From: Paramacrobiotus metropolitanus
Lineage: Eukaryota > Tardigrada > Eutardigrada > Parachela > Macrobiotidae
Assembly: GCF_019649055.1 (NCBI RefSeq)
Contig: NW_026570679.1
Coordinates: forward strand, 1 to 19,621
Direction of reading: 5' to 3'
Length of the DNA: 19,621 bases
Positions 1 to 8,705 of the stretch are shown piece after piece. The notes below the pieces were generated by a model. It did no database searches. It was not told the DNA's origin and saw only the letters and a list, made by a program, of their open reading frames with translations. Each line of letters opens with the position of its first letter. Positions within the stretch are counted from its first letter, which is position 1. The translations under genes were made by a program, and so were the position numbers.

Positions 1-4
1 AGGG

Positions 5-75
5 GGCGTGTCTGACCAATCAGAGAAGAGGGCGTGTCTGACCAATCAGAGAATGGGGCGTGTCTGACCAATCAG
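5..75. repeat. 26 bp tandem repeat, 3 copies, with CCAAT-type core
   Basis: Three head-to-tail copies of a unit beginning GGCGTGTCTGACCAATCAG, at 5, 31 and 57, run at an exact period of 26. The first two continue with AGAGAA; the third diverges after CAATCAG. Each copy holds a CCAATCAG box. It touches the left edge of the window, so the array may continue outside. Whether the CCAAT boxes act as promoter elements is unknown. Confidence 0.85.
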
Positions 76-141
76 GTGTCCCTGCTATTCTAGCATACAT
101 ACTACTTGCCCTTTTTCCCGCAATGTCTTGCCTTTACTTAT

Positions 142-280
142 GAATAAAATTCCCATTTTATTCACGTGTTCTCATTTCATTCGTCATCCGGAATACGAGG
201 ATAAACCTCGCATTCCGGATGACGAATGAAATAAGAACACACGAGAATAAAATGGGAAACGAGGATAAACCTGGCATTCC
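142..280. repeat. 107 nt near-perfect hairpin with flanking direct repeat
   Basis: The left arm 151-194 and right arm 212-257 are reverse complements, with two substitutions and one 2-nt indel by eye. The tip forms a second small stem, CGAGG (196-200) with CCTCG (206-210), around an ATAAA loop. The apical 22-mer at 195-216 recurs as a direct repeat at 259-280 with one mismatch. A competing small hairpin, GAATAAAAT/ATTTTATTC, lies at 142-163. It looks like a small foldback element or MITE; no target-site duplication is evident. Confidence 0.8.
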
Positions 281-614
281 CTTCACCAGTCAGTATGCTT
301 CAGCGCACGACAAATTGCCAATGTCTATAACGTCTTTTGGTTTCCATAAATTGTCACTTACTTAAACTTGAAAAATTTATAATTCTTTTCTACATCTCTT
401 AATTTACTGTTTGAGCGTCTTTGCTTCGTATTTCACGAGGGATGAGCATTCAAAGTGAGCCATACGATATGAATCCCAGTATTTTCATTGGCAACGCCTG
501 CCGTCGCTACCTTTCAAAAGTAACTGCGCTCTGTGGGGGTTTACTAATGCAGACCAGTGGTCGGAACGTGAAAGTGTAATGTGTAAGCGGTCGGAAAGCG
601 AGTAAGAGCGAAGT
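281..614. other. no recognisable feature
   Basis: AT-rich single-copy-looking sequence. No ORF, RNA gene or repeat could be supported here on either strand. Confidence 0.5.
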
Positions 615-693
615 ACCTAAGAATACCTAAGAAACGTAAAAAAAAACCTAAGCACAGTAAACCTAAGAATAACGTAAGAATAACCTAAGAAAA
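615..693 (-). repeat. degenerate TTTCTTAGG tract, minus orientation
   Basis: CCTAAGAA/CCTAAGAAA recurs several times with interruptions. This is the complement of the TTTCTTAGG tracts found on the plus strand at 4286, 10703, 13097, 14367, 16587 and 18502. It is followed directly by the TGGCCA repeat at 724-776, mirroring the pair at 4124-4585. Confidence 0.7.
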
Positions 694-723
694 TCGAACG
701 CGGTAACCAAATCAGTGGTGTGC

Positions 724-776
724 GAAATGAATGGTGGCCACACGAATGGTGGCCAAAATGAATGGTGGCCAAAATC
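724..776 (-). repeat. short GGCCA-type tandem repeat, about 3 copies
   Basis: Three units of GAATGGTGGCC(A) at about 16 nt spacing. Read on the minus strand they become ATTTTGGCCACCATTC, which matches the ATTTCGGCCACCGCTC units at 4124-4258. The two sites are therefore members of one repeat family in opposite orientations. Confidence 0.75.
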
Positions 777-1305
777 AATTGACACGACCTGCACAGATGC
801 GAAAAATTTTAAGTGTTTGGAACGAAAAGACTTACTGCGACACGAAAACAAAATTTTAAAATAAAATTAAATTTTTTTGAGATTAAAACACACTCGCCAC
901 GTTCGAAAATTCGTAAAAATTGACTTTTAAGTTTCGCATTGCTGTTCACAGTTTCTCTCCTGGCACGCAGGCGCACTCGTTTTGTAGTTCGCTGACTCAT
1001 CGACAATCTGTTAAGCGATTCTTCGTAACCGCGCGCATCAGATACCAAAATGCAGTTGACCTCTACGAATGATTTTATGAATTTTGTGTTGCGGCAGGTT
1101 CAACGAACCGTGACATGTTCTTATATGCGGTGTAGGACGGAGATCAATCGTAGCATATAATATAGCGCTGCTGCCGCTACCTGCCGTTACCGTAGGCAGA
1201 TGACTTTTACGGTCACACCGGGCGGGGGCCGTCTAGTCGTTGTGAACTCACTACTCTCTTCAGTCTCGCTACCATCTAGAAAAGTAGCAAGCTGGCGACG
1301 AGTTA
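777..1305. other. no gene; possible TATA-like motif
   Basis: No ORF is supported here. A GCATATAATATAGC string lies near 1152-1165. It could be a TATA element, but no initiator at the right distance and no downstream gene back it up. Confidence 0.3.
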
Positions 1306-1397
1306 TGGCATACAACTTATGGCGATGAACAGACAAGTTATGGCGACGAACAGACTTGGCATGTAGTTAACAGACTAGCATACAGTTAACCAGTGCC
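1306..1397. repeat. short imperfect tandem repeats
   Basis: Two near-identical 20-21 nt units built on ACTTATGGCGATGAACAGAC and AAGTTATGGCGACGAACAGAC lie side by side near 1315-1355. They are followed by two looser units containing CAGTTAAC/TAGTTAAC with CAGACTAGCATA. Minor sequence with no inferred function. Confidence 0.55.
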
Positions 1398-1807
1398 GGC
1401 TGGCAGACGGACTACTACCACCTTGCCATCGGTTCAAGGGGAATGGTTGCCCGGGACGCCGTTTCCAGCCTCGAGGAAATAGCGGCGATCATTCGACCAA
1501 CTGCGAGTGTACATCAAACTGCTCAGTTATTTAAAAATCTAAAAATAATTTCCCTAACCTACTCTTACGTGATTTTTTTAAATAAATCAAATAAATATTG
1601 GAGTGTACCACGTCCTAATAATTTGTTCACTGTCAATGCACGTCAGTAGTTTCATGCTTGCCTGTCGACCTCAGCACGGTTGTCAATGATGCTGGTTGTT
1701 TTCCCTGATTGTATGTTATTCGATGGTCGTTGTTTTGACATTATGTTCCGTTACAATTTACCTTATTGCGATATATGAAAGTATGTAAAGTCGCAGAAAG
1801 AACAGGC
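1398..1807. other. no recognisable feature
   Basis: A 68-codon open frame at 1443-1649 (+) has no family resemblance and is AT-rich in its second half. Nothing else was found. Confidence 0.4.
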
Positions 1808-2524
1808 CTGCGTCACCGGCTCCCCTCTCACAAAAACTTGGTTTTTTGCAGAATGACAGAGTAACAGTAGGTCATGCATAAAAAAATAGTTTCATCAGCT
1901 ATGGCCAGTAGGGCGTGACCAAACAAAATTGAAAAGTTAAAAATTTGCTATGTTATTGCGTGTAGCCAATGCATTGTTTCGTACACGATTTAATACCAAC
2001 CGCTTCATACGCTATCGGATGAGTTCCAAGAGCCCATCAGTTTGTGCGTCCAATATTTTGTTAGCCCGTTTTTGTTTCTGAAGCACCTTTAGACGGTAAT
2101 TAACAATCAACTTATTTTTGAAGAGATAAATCTGCAAGTGCTTATACTCTCATTTCAGTGCGCACTGCCAGTTTTTAGCATTTGCTACCAGCACAAAAAT
2201 CGAAGTACAGATCTATCTGTAAACTAAAATGATTATTAACTGCCTAAATAATAATTAACTACATAGCACATTTCAGAAACCGGAAATAAGAATACTGAGC
2301 GCACATACTGTAAGCCTCGCACGATAGGGTACGAAGTACTTAAAGTACTAAGCAATGCATTGGCTATGGGCTATAACATAGCAAATCTTTAACTTTTAAA
2401 TTTTGGTTGGCCACGTCTCACTGACCATATCAGATGGAACTATTTTTTTAGGCATACCCTATGGTTACTCTGTCATCCTAGAAAAAATAAGATTTTTCTG
2501 AGAGAGGAGCCGGTGACGCTGCTG
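1808..2524. mobile_element. long foldback (terminal inverted repeat) element, about 715 bp
   Basis: The ends are exact inverted copies: GCGTCACCGGCTCC begins at 1810, and its complement GGAGCCGGTGACGC ends near 2520. The match continues inwards with substitutions and indels through GATGACAGAGTAAC, AAAAAAATAGTT, TTTGCTATGTTAT, GCCAATGCATTG and CTATCG, then more weakly almost to the centre near 2165. The arms therefore occupy nearly the whole element, leaving a short AT-rich middle. There is no ORF inside, so any transposition would need a transposase from elsewhere. No convincing target-site duplication was seen. The divergence between arms suggests an old insertion. Confidence 0.8.
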
Positions 2525-2552
2525 GTTAGTACCGCAGCAAACTTTCACTTCA

Positions 2553-2755
2553 TTAGCTAAATCTACCAAATCAGCCAGAACTACCAGATCTGCCAGAACT
2601 GCGATATCAGTTTGAATTACCAAATCAGCATAAACTACCAGATCAACCTGAACTACCGAATCATCCAGAACTACCATATCAGCCAGAATTAACAGATCAG
2701 CCTGAACTATCAAATCAACCTGAACTACCACATCAGCCAGAACTCTGAACTACCA
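2553..2755. repeat. 18 bp minisatellite, about 10-11 copies
   Basis: The unit is approximately AACTACCAGATCAGCCTG, varying at several positions. The period of 18 is a multiple of 3, so the minus strand stays open as a six-residue peptide repeat of the form V-V-x-A-D-L inside a 2465-2731 frame. The array abuts the foldback element at 1808-2524. I treat the open frame as a by-product of the period rather than a gene. Confidence 0.85.
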
Positions 2756-2756
2756 G

Positions 2757-2830
2757 TTTGTGCGGGATCTAACGTTTAGGCTTTTGTAACCGAAAGATGC
2801 GTGTGCGGGATCCAACTTTGAGCCTTTTTT
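2757..2830 (+). repeat. direct repeat pair
   Basis: GTGCGGGATCTAACGTTTAGGC (about 2760) and GTGCGGGATCCAACTTTGAGCC (about 2802), each followed by a T-run, form two similar copies about 42 nt apart. Confidence 0.6.
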
Positions 2831-4123
2831 GACAGAGAAGACGGTAAGCGCAGCGCGTCCCCCATGTAATGTGACTGTATAATAAATAGACCAAAACCAA
2901 GGCCAGTAGACTAATACAAGCCCCGAAGCAGATCAGATCAGACCCCAGTTAAGCCTACTCCGCTGATTTAGCACACGAGTCTACCGAGGAATGGCTAAAA
3001 AAGTCGTTTGAAAAATTAATCAAAAATCATACGTGGAAAATAGCCAAACTATTTGCATGGTGACCAGGGCCGTAGCAAGGTCCGAGCGTTAAGGGGTGCG
3101 CAACGGCCCAAAAATGGCTGCGCAACCCCCAAAAACAATTGCGTCCGTAAACTCGTCTCGGTAGACCAAAAGCGAGCATAATGTGGTCGACTAGCCGAGT
3201 GAGTAGCCGGTCCCTTGACCGACTCATCATTTTTACCTATAAATTTTTAGAAATCTTTATGGTCGAAATTCCATTCATTTTGATCTAAACGCGCATGACA
3301 GAATTCAAAAAGAGAGTGTCCCGGAAATCGGAATGAATGTAATGAATAGACGTTTTCCAAATCACCCTGTATAAAGTTCCTGGTTGGAGCGTAATTTTTT
3401 TAGAAGGTTGCAACCGTTTCGATACAGCTCGTACAGCAAGGCGTCATTCTGTCTTGCACGAGGAATTCCTTAAAGAATAAATTCCAAAAACCATCAAAGG
3501 AGGCTGGTCTGAGCTTTCTCATGATTAGCGGAGCTGGCGTGGCTACGTGACCGTGTTGTATGCCTGCTTCATGGCTTATATGGGTCTACTGGCTTTGCCA
3601 AATCACAACTCGTTAGCTTTGTGCCAGTTGACAATTGCTTAGCATTCAGCAGAGCTTTCTTTGTTCTACCATAATATTGCTAAACTAACAGGTATTCCAT
3701 CGAGCATGCACCTTGTACGATAACGTCACGGTAGAGAACACGTACAGTGCGACGCAGTAGGCAACCCTGCGGGTTATGTTTTTATCAAAACTTTCAGATT
3801 CGTACAATCCGTTCGTACTATGGCAAAAAAATGCGGAAAAAAATTTGAAGTTTGGAAGTGAAAGTTGGTAAGTAAAAAGTTGTCGTATAAACGAAAAGTT
3901 TACGCTCTACGTAATTCTCATAGAGGTCTACGAGGCAGTCTGTTGGCCCTCCTCGCTAAACAAAAATCACTTGTTTTGATCAGATCTGAATTGTTTGATG
4001 GTTTTGATTCATTGATTAAATTGAAATTGTTTTGTTTTGATTGATTGATCAGGTGCTGGTCGCTTCGTTGAACTACAAGTCAAGAACAACGGGTTTTCGT
4101 TTAGCATGGAGGTCTCTGGACTC
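2831..4123. other. no gene; possible decayed transposon fragments
   Basis: No coding region is supported. Two fragments look like eroded element ends. One is CAGGGCCGTAGCAAGG near 3064, similar in style to CAGGGGCGTAGC ends common in invertebrate DNA transposons. The other, near 3313-3373, runs from GTGTCCCGGAAA to CACCCTGTATA and resembles a pair of short degenerate TIRs. Both are weak. 3950-4060 is rich in TTTTGAT. Confidence 0.3.
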
Positions 4124-4258
4124 GCGTCCGATCACTTCGGCCGCGTTACATTTCGGCCGCATGCGTTCATTTCGGCCAACGTTCAATTCGGCCGAGGTTC
4201 ACTTCGGCCAGCACTCATTTCGGCCACCGCTCATTTCGGCAACAGGACATTTGGCCAT
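4124..4258 (+). repeat. ATTTCGGCCA tandem repeat, about 8 copies
   Basis: Eight diverged units of 16-19 nt with the core CATTTCGGCC start near 4130, 4148, 4168, 4185, 4201, 4217, 4233 and 4249. Two overlapping open frames here are repeat translations. The array runs straight into a TTTCTTAGG tract. Confidence 0.85.
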
Positions 4259-4285
4259 TTTCAGTTTCCCAGACTTTCCCAGTTT

Positions 4286-4585
4286 TTGCTATCTTGCTTC
4301 GGTTTTCTAAGGTTTTTTAGGTTTTCCAGGTTATTATTTTAGGTTTATTAGGTTTCTCAGGTTTCTTAGGTTTTTAGGTTTCTTAGGTTTCTTTGCTTTC
4401 TTAGGTTCTTAGGTTTTTTAGGTTTATTTGGTTTATTAGTTTTCTTTTTCTTAGGTTTCTTAGGTTTTTTAGGGTTCTTAGGGCTTCTTAGGTTTCGTAG
4501 GGTTCTTAGGGTTCTTAGCGTTCTTAGGTTTTCTTAGATTTATTAAATTTCTTAGGTTTCTTAGGTTTTACGAGGGTTGTTAGAT
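4286..4585 (+). repeat. TTTCTTAGG tract, about 300 bp
   Basis: Degenerate tandem TTTCTTAGG with variants such as TTTTTAGG, GGTTCTTAGGG and GGTTTATTAGG. It is the longest tract of this motif in the window. The pyrimidine-rich TTTCTTAG looks like a splice acceptor repeated many times, but no neighbouring exon supports that use. Confidence 0.9.
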
Positions 4586-5904
4586 AAGTTTTGCAAACCG
4601 TATACAAAGTTTCAAACAAAAGAGATGAAATTATCTTTAAAAAATAGAGCATTCATAACTGGATTAGTGGGCTAATGGCCGAGTCAATGCCCGCTCTCGG
4701 TGGCAGTCAGGGTGAGTCAGAGCACGACTCACTCGCACCAAATTTAATTCACAATTAAAAAATGGCGCATTTACACCCAAACGTAAGTTTCTGCTGTTTG
4801 ACATTAAAATTTTTTTAAAAAGTGGGATGTAATCCAATAACTAGCTGAAGTGCCTGCTATGTTGGGGACTAAATGTTCTTCTGCGTAAGCTACTGAGCGT
4901 GTCTCTTGTCGCTTGCATTCTGGAAATTTAATGAGGAATGGCACAAGGAGATCGGAACAGTCTGTTTATTGAGGAACCGAAAACAGCACGCCGTGCCCTG
5001 GCGTTTGGCAGACACCGATCTCCAAATGTGGGTGCTCGGTGGATAGATAGGGAAACATAGACCAGATCCCCAGTAACAGGTTCTATATTGCGCGTTGATT
5101 TAATTTTTTACAAGGCGGCGTACCGTCGGGGATCTCTTTCGCTGGCTAGTGGGTACTGGTGCTTTTGCATTTAATGTGCCCTAGTAAAGCCAAACTTCTT
5201 TCATTTAACCATCGATTCTAATCCTACACTCACGACAGATCCTTGTTTGCTGACCACGATACTTAGTGGAAGCAGCTGAACAAAACAGAGTTTTGTCAAC
5301 AGAGTGTGAGACCAAGAGCCATGGCACACTCCGAGGAATGATTATGCTGTTGCTCCTCGCAACAATGAACTAATTTGTAAAAGCCTTTTCTGTCGTGAAA
5401 TAACTATCAAGCATATACAGGAATCTGCTAATACTTTGCAAACTTTCTTTGAAAAAATGCGAAGAAATGGGGACAGGAGTTGGTTGACTGGTGTAATTGG
5501 CACCAGGATGGACCCACACAAAATGCCTTGAAATATTGAAAAAATCATTTTGCCCGAATCCCGTGCTCGGATATTCCCGCACCCTAAATACAGGGGTGCC
5601 GCGCCAAGTTCGGGCAGTTTCGTAAAATTTATTTTAAAAAATTACCGTTTGGAATTCTGTTTTTGTTCTTGCATTTTCTAGTTCAACTTTTATTTGCAAA
5701 TCCAAAAATGTTAAAGTTGACATCTTCTGCCATGACAGTAAGGGGCGGAGCGAGAGTTTTGGGAAAGGGGTAGTGGTCATTTTTCCGACGCTTATAACTG
5801 CCCCTCTGAAAAATCAGGCAACTGGCATTCCTGGTCGGAGGATTTTGAAAACAGTTCGTTGACCCAGGTGTCCGTCAGGGGAAAGCAGAGGGAACTTCCT
5901 CCAT
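4586..5904. other. no recognisable feature
   Basis: Open frames of 68-70 codons at 5342-5582 (-) overlap each other and show no family signature. A degenerate AAGGGGCGGAGCGAGAG near 5741 may be a transposon-end relic. No RNA gene was seen. Confidence 0.35.
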
Positions 5905-5986
5905 CAGTGCTCGAGGTAACCACGAAACAAGACGCATCTCCCATAGACTTGTATGTTAAGAAGCACCTTCGGAGAAATGCGACCGA
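5905..5986 (+). repeat. dispersed repeat copy 1
   Basis: The stretch from CTCGAGGTAACCACGAAAC through TCCCATAGACTTG to AAGCACC and CGGAGAAATGCG aligns with 6838-6905, where TTCGAGGTTATCTCGAAAC, ATCCCATAGACTTG, AAAGCACC and CGAAGGATGCG occur in the same order and spacing. These are two diverged copies of one element in the same orientation. Confidence 0.65.
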
Positions 5987-6020
5987 AATATTGGTCAGGA
6001 CTCTGGAGGTAGGCCAGAGT

Positions 6021-6079
6021 CTTTGTAACTGCAACCAACATGGTCTGGCGGCCAGACCATGTTGAATGCAGTTACAAAG
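6021..6079. repeat. 59 nt near-perfect palindrome
   Basis: Arms 6021-6049 and 6051-6079 are reverse complements at 27 of 29 positions (AC/TT differ in the middle) with a single unpaired G at 6050. Inner pairs are GGTCTGGC with GCCAGACC. As RNA it would be a long hairpin; as DNA it would be a cruciform. It lies beside dispersed repeat copy 1. Confidence 0.9.
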
Positions 6080-6837
6080 TTTCGAAATCCAAATTTTTAA
6101 TTGTAGAAACCCGACATGGTAGAGCATCTTCTTACTTTTTACGTTAGGTTTAGTTGTAAGAAGAAGTAGTATAACAAATCGTAGTCTTAAAATGGGAGCG
6201 ATTACAACTGCGATTAATTGTGCGCGATTAATCGTGGTTGAGTTTAAGCCAACCCAGAACAGACGCGATTGGAGAAGGTTATTCCGCTTATTTTTATCAA
6301 CAAGCAGAAGCAACACTTTAATTAATTAATTTTTATAGTACCACTGACCACACAAAAACGTTCAGAATAAGGTATATCAATCATGGTCGCTATCATACGA
6401 AAAATGATTCAAAAGTCATACCATCGCAGTGCAGTGCAAGCTAGGTCGTATTCCGCTACCTCCGATGTGTATTCCTTCAGGTTGTGATACGTAATCAGTT
6501 CACCGGTTACATCATAATGATATCATTTAATGAGTATTATTATTTTAAATGAATACTTCAAATATCATCATTGCACTTCGAGTTGCACGCACATATACGG
6601 TGATTCTGAGAAAACTAGCTATTATCCAGTTTTCTACAATGTTGCAGGAAGAGAAGGAAGAGAATATTTTGTTGTACAAAATTTTTCTTACAACTCGCCG
6701 CGTTCAAACTTTTGAGAATTACTACCAAAAATACTACAACAAACTCGACTCCCGCGCATACTATTTATACGATTGTTGTAAGATTTCTATTGTATTCCGA
6801 ATTACAACTGAAGTATGGACCTAAGTATTGCGCGCAC
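6080..6837. other. AT-rich spacer with a weak inverted repeat
   Basis: No supported gene. GCGATTAAT occurs twice near 6209-6235 around a CGATTAATCG palindrome. An imperfect inverted repeat of about 20 bp lies at 6513-6575, pairing AATGATATCATTTAATGAG-type sequence with AATACTTCAAATATCATC. Confidence 0.4.
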
Positions 6838-6905
6838 TGTTCGAGGTTATCTCGAAACAGTTGGATATCCCATAGACTTGCAGCTGAAAAGCACCAACCG
6901 AAGGA
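6838..6905 (+). repeat. dispersed repeat copy 2
   Basis: Partner of 5905-5986, diverged but collinear. It ends just before the foldback element at 6924. Confidence 0.65.
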
Positions 6906-6923
6906 TGCGCTTACTTTTTGCGT

Positions 6924-7400
6924 GGCCTAGACTCCAACCCTGACTCTGACTCTGATGCTGACCACTCAAACTCTGACTACTCAAAGTCTGACTCTGACCG
7001 CTTAAAGTCTGACTCTGATTCTGAAGGTTTCTTAGGTTTCTTCAAAGGTTTCTTAGGTTATTCTTGGGTTTCTTAGGGTGGGTCTCACATTCAAAGCGAA
7101 TCTCGTTATGGTACGGTTGCTCAACCGCACGAGGTGGTTGTTTGCAGTGGCCACGCCTACAGATACGGTACGCGAAGCCACCTCGCGAGGTGGAGTTGCT
7201 GTATCGCAACTAGATTCGCTTTGAATGTGAGACCCACCTTTAGGTTTCTTAGGTTATTCTTAGGTTTCTTAAGTTTCTTAGGTTATTCTTATGTCAGAGT
7301 GAGACTTTGTACAGTCAGAGCCAGAGTCAGAGTTTGGACAGTCAGAGTCAGAGTCAGAGTTTGAGCGGCCAGAGTCTGAGTCAGAGCTTGAGCGCGGGCC
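6924..7400. mobile_element. foldback transposon with minisatellite TIRs and 9 bp TSD
   Basis: A perfect direct repeat TTTTTGCGT lies at 6915-6923 and 7401-7409. Immediately inside it the two ends are GGCCTAGACTCC and, complemented, GGCCCGCGCTCA, both starting GGCC. Each TIR then becomes a tandem array: CTGACT repeats at 6940-7020 and AGTCAG repeats at 7293-7390. TTTCTTAGG-type tracts follow on both sides. A perfect 27 bp inverted repeat sits at the centre (7077-7103 with 7212-7238). A 9 bp TSD plus tandem-repeat TIRs is the known layout of Drosophila FB elements and fits the MULE superfamily. There is no transposase ORF, so it is non-autonomous. Confidence 0.75.
7077..7238. repeat. central inverted repeat of the foldback element
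   Basis: Outer 27 bp arms (7077-7103 and 7212-7238) match perfectly, reading GGTGGGTCTCAC...AGCGAATCT on the left. Pairing continues imperfectly inward, and the interior holds the perfect 16 bp palindrome CCACCTCGCGAGGTGG at 7178-7193. It may be an element nested in the larger one. Confidence 0.85.
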
Positions 7401-7409
7401 TTTTTGCGT

Positions 7410-7811
7410 GATGGTCGCAAGTCGCTTTAGGCGAACACTGAACGGAAAGTAGGATATATAGAGATAATTAAAAACCGCGTTATTGCTTAGAGTTTCTCAC
7501 TCTTTAACAGTTTTTAATATTACTAAATCGACATATTAATTTTTGCTCTTAGGAAGAAGATAAAAAATGGATGGTATTTTAGAAAAAAACATAAAAAGCT
7601 CACAAATGGTTGCTCGACTTCTCGACGGGTCGAGATCGTTTCGTTCCAAATTTTGTGACAGGCGGCGAAATGGCGGACATTGTCACATTCACGATGACCC
7701 AAATGGGGGGAGGGGGCACGGGGGCACGTGCCCCCTCCGGAAGTTTTGGAAAAATGGGTACTTCAAAAAAGTAAAGGGGGGAGCACTGCTTGAAAAAATT
7801 TACCGGATTTG
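7410..7811. other. no gene; GC-rich palindrome inside
   Basis: The only clear structure is the perfect 16 bp palindrome GGGGGCACGTGCCCCC at 7720-7735. It lies in a G-rich run of the type often seen near ends of invertebrate DNA transposons. The long open frame crossing it (7567-8175, +) is mostly repeat translation. Confidence 0.45.
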
Positions 7812-8430
7812 CAAAAAACTGCAGAAACTACTATTTGTTATTGAATTTCTAGCGATTTTTTCAGTCAAACCGATTGTTAGCTTCGCGCTCCGCGCGAAAA
7901 GTGCCTGTGCAGTTCACGGTCTACCACGAAGCGCTCATAATCAGAGAATACATCCTAATCTTTTGTTAATAAAGCATGTTCCTAAAGGAGTTTTATCAGA
8001 AACTCGTAATATTCTACTATTTTTTATCGAATTTCTGGCAGTTCCAGGTGTAAAAGCGTGCATCGGCTTCGCGCGAAAATTTACTATTTTTCTCAACTAT
8101 GTACATGATATTACATTGTTGTTGTGCCGTTTAACATCCGCTGCAGAAAAATTTCAGGCACGTATCCGTAGTTAACTTATTTTTACTAATTTTTCTACAA
8201 TTTCTGGCAATTTCTGCGATGAAATCGTGCGCCGGCTTCGCGCTTCGCGCGAAAGTTCACTGGTTTTCTGAACTATATACATAAAATATCGCCTTTTGAC
8301 ATCCGTTGAACAATTGTTCAAAATATTTCTGTTATTTTTTACTGAATGTCTAATAATTTCTGTAGTGAAAACGTTCGTCGGCTTCGCGCGAAAAATCCTA
8401 TTTTATCATGTACTGTTTGACGTCTTGCTT
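7812..8430 (+). repeat. diverged tandem repeat, 4 units of about 120-190 bp
   Basis: Four units share the order TGCAGAAA/CAGAAA, then TTNTTTATCGAATTTCTGGCA-like sequence, then CGGCTTCGCGCGAAAA, then TTTACTNTTTTCTCAACTA, then TTTAACATCCGCTG/TTGACATCCGTTG. The CTTCGCGCGAA cores fall near 7882, 8066, 8238 and 8383. The TTCGCGCGAA in each core is palindromic. Units have drifted heavily, so this is an old array. Confidence 0.6.
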
Positions 8431-8705
8431 TACCAACAATTTTGATGCAATTCTGATTGATTACCTACTTTATACAAAATTTTTTATACGTTTTGTAGTA
8501 AATTATCTTGCTGTCTTTGGGGTTCTTGGGTTCTCACTGCCCCTCCCGCCCAAGCGAGTTAAATTCGCGACAGACAGACAGACCCATCATTGTGTCGACG
8601 AAAACCTGTAGACTTTCATTAAGTCGAATGAACACGATGTCGACCCTTCGCGAAGTCGAGCTGAACCGCCTCAAGTTTATAGGTATTTTTGAAGCTTCTA
8701 AATAT
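8431..8705. other. intergenic; CAGACAGACAGACC run
   Basis: It contains CCCCTCCCGCCC followed by a short CAGACAGACAGACC run at about 8571-8584, a pattern that often marks repeat ends. A TTCGCGAA palindrome lies near 8649. No gene. It would be the 3' flank of the minus-strand gene that follows; no canonical AATAAA is seen just downstream of its stop, only AATATT at 8706-8701. Confidence 0.35.

Noticed and set aside
1147-1170. Core promoter at TATAATATA
   Set aside because: No initiator at the right distance and no downstream gene.
1432-1444. tRNA B-box (GGTTCAAGGGG)
   Set aside because: It does not match GGTTCRANYCC well and no A-box or cloverleaf fits upstream.
2465-2731. 88-codon minus-strand gene
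   Set aside because: Most of it is the translation of the 18 bp minisatellite.
4286-4585. Interstitial telomere (TTAGG) repeat
   Set aside because: The period is mainly 9 (TTTCTTAGG), not 5, and tracts sit inside several repeat families.
5792-6316. 174-codon open frame on the minus strand
   Set aside because: It runs through the 59 nt palindrome and dispersed repeat copy 1, has an odd composition and no recognisable family. A plus frame is open over the same region.
7567-8175. 202-codon open frame on the plus strand
   Set aside because: It reads through a GC-rich palindrome and two units of a diverged tandem repeat, and the peptide echoes the repeat.
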